A stretch of DNA of 64,000 bases from Choricystis sp. odSpoLacu1. Lineage: Eukaryota > Chlorophyta > Trebouxiophyceae. The notes under the pieces were generated by a model. It was not told the origin of the DNA, ran no database searches, and saw nothing but the letters and a program-made list of their open reading frames with translations. The stretch is from assembly GCA_958009055.1 (NCBI GenBank), contig OY253659.1, positions 124,001 through 188,000 of the forward strand. Direction: 5' to 3'. Shown here in pieces: positions 63,979-64,000 of this stretch. Made by a program: the position numbers and the translations under genes. Each line of letters begins with the position of its first letter. Position 1 is the first letter of the stretch.

Positions 63979-64000
63979 CTGGGGTGGGAGGGTGGTGGTG

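Overview
This is nuclear DNA from a eukaryote. It is very GC-rich, with extreme GC at third codon positions and Ala/Pro/Gly-rich proteins. Genes lie close together on both strands, and many are broken by short GT-AG introns of about 80-130 bp with pyrimidine-rich acceptors. A PsbP-domain protein with a twin-arginine lumen signal, a CCT-domain protein, a SHAQKF-type MYB factor, a serine acetyltransferase and a hybrid histidine kinase point to a photosynthetic organism, most likely a compact green-lineage microalga. The species cannot be named from the sequence. No tRNA, rRNA, CRISPR array or transposon was recognised.

Layout. 0.2-12.6 kb: FAM91 (-), SEM1/DSS1 (+), a membrane-anchored TPR protein (+), VPS53 (-), UVSSA (+). 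12.7-18.0 kb: PRP4-type kinase (-), a small protein with two SxIP motifs (-), Raf-like kinase with a CaaX-like tail (+). 18.3-24.9 kb: CCT protein (+), Kir-channel-like protein (-), YjbQ protein (+), lumenal PsbP-domain protein (+), AT-hook protein (-). 25-30 kb: ubiquitin protease, double bromodomain protein and organellar J-protein, all (-). 30-39 kb: NAD(P)HX dehydratase (+), a low-complexity protein (-), tafazzin (+), SMPD4-like protein (-), serine acetyltransferase (+). 39-45 kb: two lectin-like/LEA-like fusion genes flanking an unknown gene, then the MYB factor (-). 45.8-52 kb: saccharopine-dehydrogenase-like protein (-), SLC25 carrier (+), YCII protein (-), triple-RRM protein (+). 52.6-57 kb: ankyrin protein (+), double HMG-box protein (-), TFIIF-beta (-), secreted protein (+). 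57-64 kb: PP2C/kinase fusion (+), hybrid histidine kinase (+), biotin synthase (-, cut by the window end).

Most genes are unrelated housekeeping functions: vesicle tethering (VPS53, FAM91), DNA repair and transcription (UVSSA, TFIIF-beta), splicing, lipid remodelling (tafazzin, SMPD4), metabolite repair (NAXD) and cofactor synthesis (BioB). They are often arranged as divergent pairs with 100-250 bp between start codons. The more unusual content is the PP2C/kinase fusion beside a hybrid histidine kinase, the two lectin/LEA fusions, a Kir-like protein without a selectivity filter, and the SxIP protein.

A striking technical pattern runs through the window. Seven genes need one or more reading-frame changes, and every change lies in a C/G homopolymer or a (CG)n run. 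Each is explained by one excess repeat unit (1 base in C/G runs, 2 bases in CG runs). After correcting for this, all seven lengths are whole codon numbers, and FAM91 (about 836 aa) and UVSSA (about 687 aa) match their families. Tract-length error in the assembly is more likely than true gene decay.
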